Source: Mycolicibacterium phocaicum (GTDB lineage: Bacteria; Actinomycetota; Actinomycetes; Mycobacteriales; Mycobacteriaceae). From it: a stretch of DNA of 64,000 nucleotides. How positions within the stretch are numbered: the stretch's first letter is position 1; the number at the start of each line of letters is the position of its first letter. The stretch covers positions 5,270,001 to 5,334,000 of the forward strand of contig NZ_AP022616.1 in NCBI RefSeq assembly GCF_010731115.1. Reading direction: 5' to 3'. The notes beneath the pieces are model-generated. The model made no database searches. It saw only the letters and a program-made list of their open reading frames with translations, and had not been told where the DNA came from. A program made the translations under genes and the position numbers. This document shows, piece by piece, positions 62,792 to 64,000 of the stretch.

Positions 62792-63469
62792 TCAATCGCC
62801 GGCGGCGTCGTCCCTGAGCAGCAGGCGATCGATGGTGGCGACACTGTCGGCAGAGAGGCCTTCCTGCATCAACCTGTTGACGAAGTCCGCTGCAACGTCC
62901 TTGAGTTTGCGCTGGGTGGCCTGCGAACGCCAGGTGAGGATGCCGAACGCCTGCTCGGCGCTCACGCCGTACGCGACCATCAGCGCACCCTTCGCCTGGT
63001 CGATGATCTCGCGGGACTCGACCACCGTGGCCATCGCCTTTGTCAGATCGGCCTGTAAGCCGGCGCTGACGTCGATGTAGTAGCCCTGAGTGCCTACCGT
63101 GCGGCCGGTGTCGTCGGTCAGGTGATCACTGACGACCACCACCCAGCGGGTATTCCCCGCCGCGTCGATTATGCGGTGTCGGCTGCTGAACAGCCCGCCC
63201 GCTGTGACCCGCCGAAGAATCTCGGCCACTTCGGCTCGATCGTCGGGGTGCTTGTGGCTCAGCAGCAACTCAGTAGTGGGCTCAACCTGCCCGGGTTTGT
63301 AGCCGTGCATGCGGGCGACCTCATCGGACCACACCCACCGTTGGTCGGCGACGAAGTACTGAAACCTTCCGATCGTCTGTGCATAGCCGCCTGCCAGCAC
63401 AGCGGCGACCTCCCACGATTGGGCGCCGTGCGTCGCCGCTGCCGGCTCACCGCTGGATCCGTCGGGCAC
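62792..63469 (-). CDS. PAS + ANTAR domain RNA-binding regulator (225 aa)
   Basis: A PAS sensor (residues about 35-130, with WSDEVARMHGYKPGQVEPT and HRIIDAAGNTRWVVVVSDHL) precedes an ANTAR domain (VVESREIIDQAKGALMVAYGVSAEQAFGILTWRSQATQRKLKDVAADFV). ANTAR proteins act as antiterminators by binding paired hairpins in mRNA leaders. Mycobacteria have many such PAS-ANTAR proteins. Target unknown. Confidence 0.92.
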   Translation of the reverse strand: MPDGSSGEPAAATHGAQSWEVAAVLAGGYAQTIGRFQYFVADQRWVWSDEVARMHGYKPGQVEPTTELLLSHKHPDDRAEVAEILRRVTAGGLFSSRHRIIDAAGNTRWVVVVSDHLTDDTGRTVGTQGYYIDVSAGLQADLTKAMATVVESREIIDQAKGALMVAYGVSAEQAFGILTWRSQATQRKLKDVAADFVNRLMQEGLSADSVATIDRLLLRDDAAGD

Positions 63470-63794
63470 CGCTCACCTCGATCGCGCAGAAGCCACTGGA
63501 CGACAGCAACGCTGCCCCCCACACGAATACAACCTCAAGTGGACCACTGCCGTGGCGGAACGACCAAGACTGTCGCGGCAAGCGTGGGCAGGCGGTGCTC
63601 AAACCCACGTCATGTACCGACGGTCACGCTAAGTTATCAACGCCGCCAACGATATTGGCTTTGATCGTCGTCGCATCGATCGGCCCTTCGGCTAATCGGC
63701 GAAGAACTCCACCGGCAATGAAGGCAGATTTGATCGGAAATCGACCGGGTGAGCACCAGCGTCTCCTGCCGGATGTTGGCGATGCCTCCGCCCG
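63470..63794. other. Intergenic region without recognised features
   Basis: About 325 bases between the PAS-ANTAR start and the stop of the TetR gene at the window edge. I see no gene. The PAS-ANTAR promoter should be at the left end. Confidence 0.5.
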
Positions 63795-64000
63795 CTACTC
63801 CTTGAAGAAGCAGGATTCCGGCGGCGACGTGGTCATGGCGATCGCAGCCTGGTCTTCGTCAAGGGCCTCGACCGGCAGTGGGGCCTGCCCATCGCGATTG
63901 CGCAGACCGTCAAGAAAGATCGCCACGTAGCGTCGCCACAGTTCGGGGTCGACGTGCCCGGCGAATTCGCTGACGGTGCCGGCGAGCAGGCCCAGTATCG
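63795..64000 (-). CDS. TetR-family regulator, C-terminal part (runs off window)
   Basis: The last 68 codons are present: LGLLAGTVSEFAGHVDPELWRRYVAIFLDGLR is typical of the C-terminal helix pair of TetR proteins, and the frame ends TAG at 63795-63797. The DNA-binding part lies outside the window. Confidence 0.65.
   Translation of the reverse strand, partial: ILGLLAGTVSEFAGHVDPELWRRYVAIFLDGLRNRDGQAPLPVEALDEDQAAIAMTTSPPESCFFKE

Noticed and set aside
1..64000. CRISPR arrays, tRNA or rRNA genes
   Set aside because: No regularly spaced direct repeats, tRNA-like cloverleaf or rRNA sequence was seen on reading.

Overview
The window comes from a high-GC actinobacterium, almost certainly a Mycobacterium/Mycolicibacterium. 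The evidence is a complete mce operon (two yrbE, mceA-F, two Mce-associated genes, a DUF732 protein, a CAP protein and an antigen-85-like protein) with its own mceG ATPase, typical GTG/ATG overlap starts, and six insertion sequences. It reads as an accessory or catabolic island, either chromosomal or on a plasmid, which cannot be decided from the sequence.

Region 1 (1-20.4 kb) is a catabolic cluster. A partial MarR regulator diverges from an aldehyde dehydrogenase, a Zn alcohol dehydrogenase, an SDR, a metal-dependent amidohydrolase, an acyl-CoA ligase and, after an IS110-family insertion, a MaoC hydratase. Ligase, hydratase, SDR and amidohydrolase is the set used for CouLMNO-type two-carbon side-chain removal from cinnamoyl-CoA-like acids. 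A CYP116-like P450 operon follows (P450, EthD-like, SCP2, 2Fe-2S ferredoxin, ferredoxin reductase), flanked by two paralogous AraC regulators as in thc/eth clusters. Then come an IclR regulator, a phthalate-dioxygenase-reductase-type protein next to a CYP199A-like P450 (para-substituted benzoate oxidation or O-demethylation), a second aldehyde dehydrogenase and an MpaB-like protein, closed by a strong terminator. The inferred logic is oxidation of an alcohol or aldehyde to an acid, CoA activation, chain shortening to a benzoate, and P450 attack on its para substituent.

Region 2 (20.4-25.4 kb) is a pile of mobile DNA. An IS3-family element is interrupted between orfA and orfB by a group II intron whose exact ends can be read. 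An IS256-family element lies next to it.

Region 3 (25.4-39.9 kb) is the mce import operon, all on the plus strand, ending in a dedicated mceG. An IS630-family element (40.1-41.2 kb) and a run of small overlapping unknown ORFs follow.

Region 4 (42.6-56.0 kb) is a probable defence and conflict island. Two identical IS256-family copies in opposite orientation, each with its own 9-bp target duplication, lie at its edges. Between them are a complete four-gene ubiquitin-like conjugation operon in the order Ubl, E2, JAMM peptidase, E1 (bilABCD type). Diverging from it is an operon coding for a small unknown protein, an XRE-ImmA/IrrE protein, a HEPN-motif protein and an unknown protein. The right-hand IS copy has split a membrane-anchored GH-E-type polymorphic toxin gene, which is followed by an ankyrin-repeat candidate immunity gene.

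Region 5 (56.0-64 kb) is ordinary: degraded PNPOx-like and TetR genes, then an Lrp/aminotransferase operon divergent from an aminobutyraldehyde dehydrogenase, an APC permease (amine or amino-acid catabolism), a PAS-ANTAR protein and the C-terminus of a TetR regulator.
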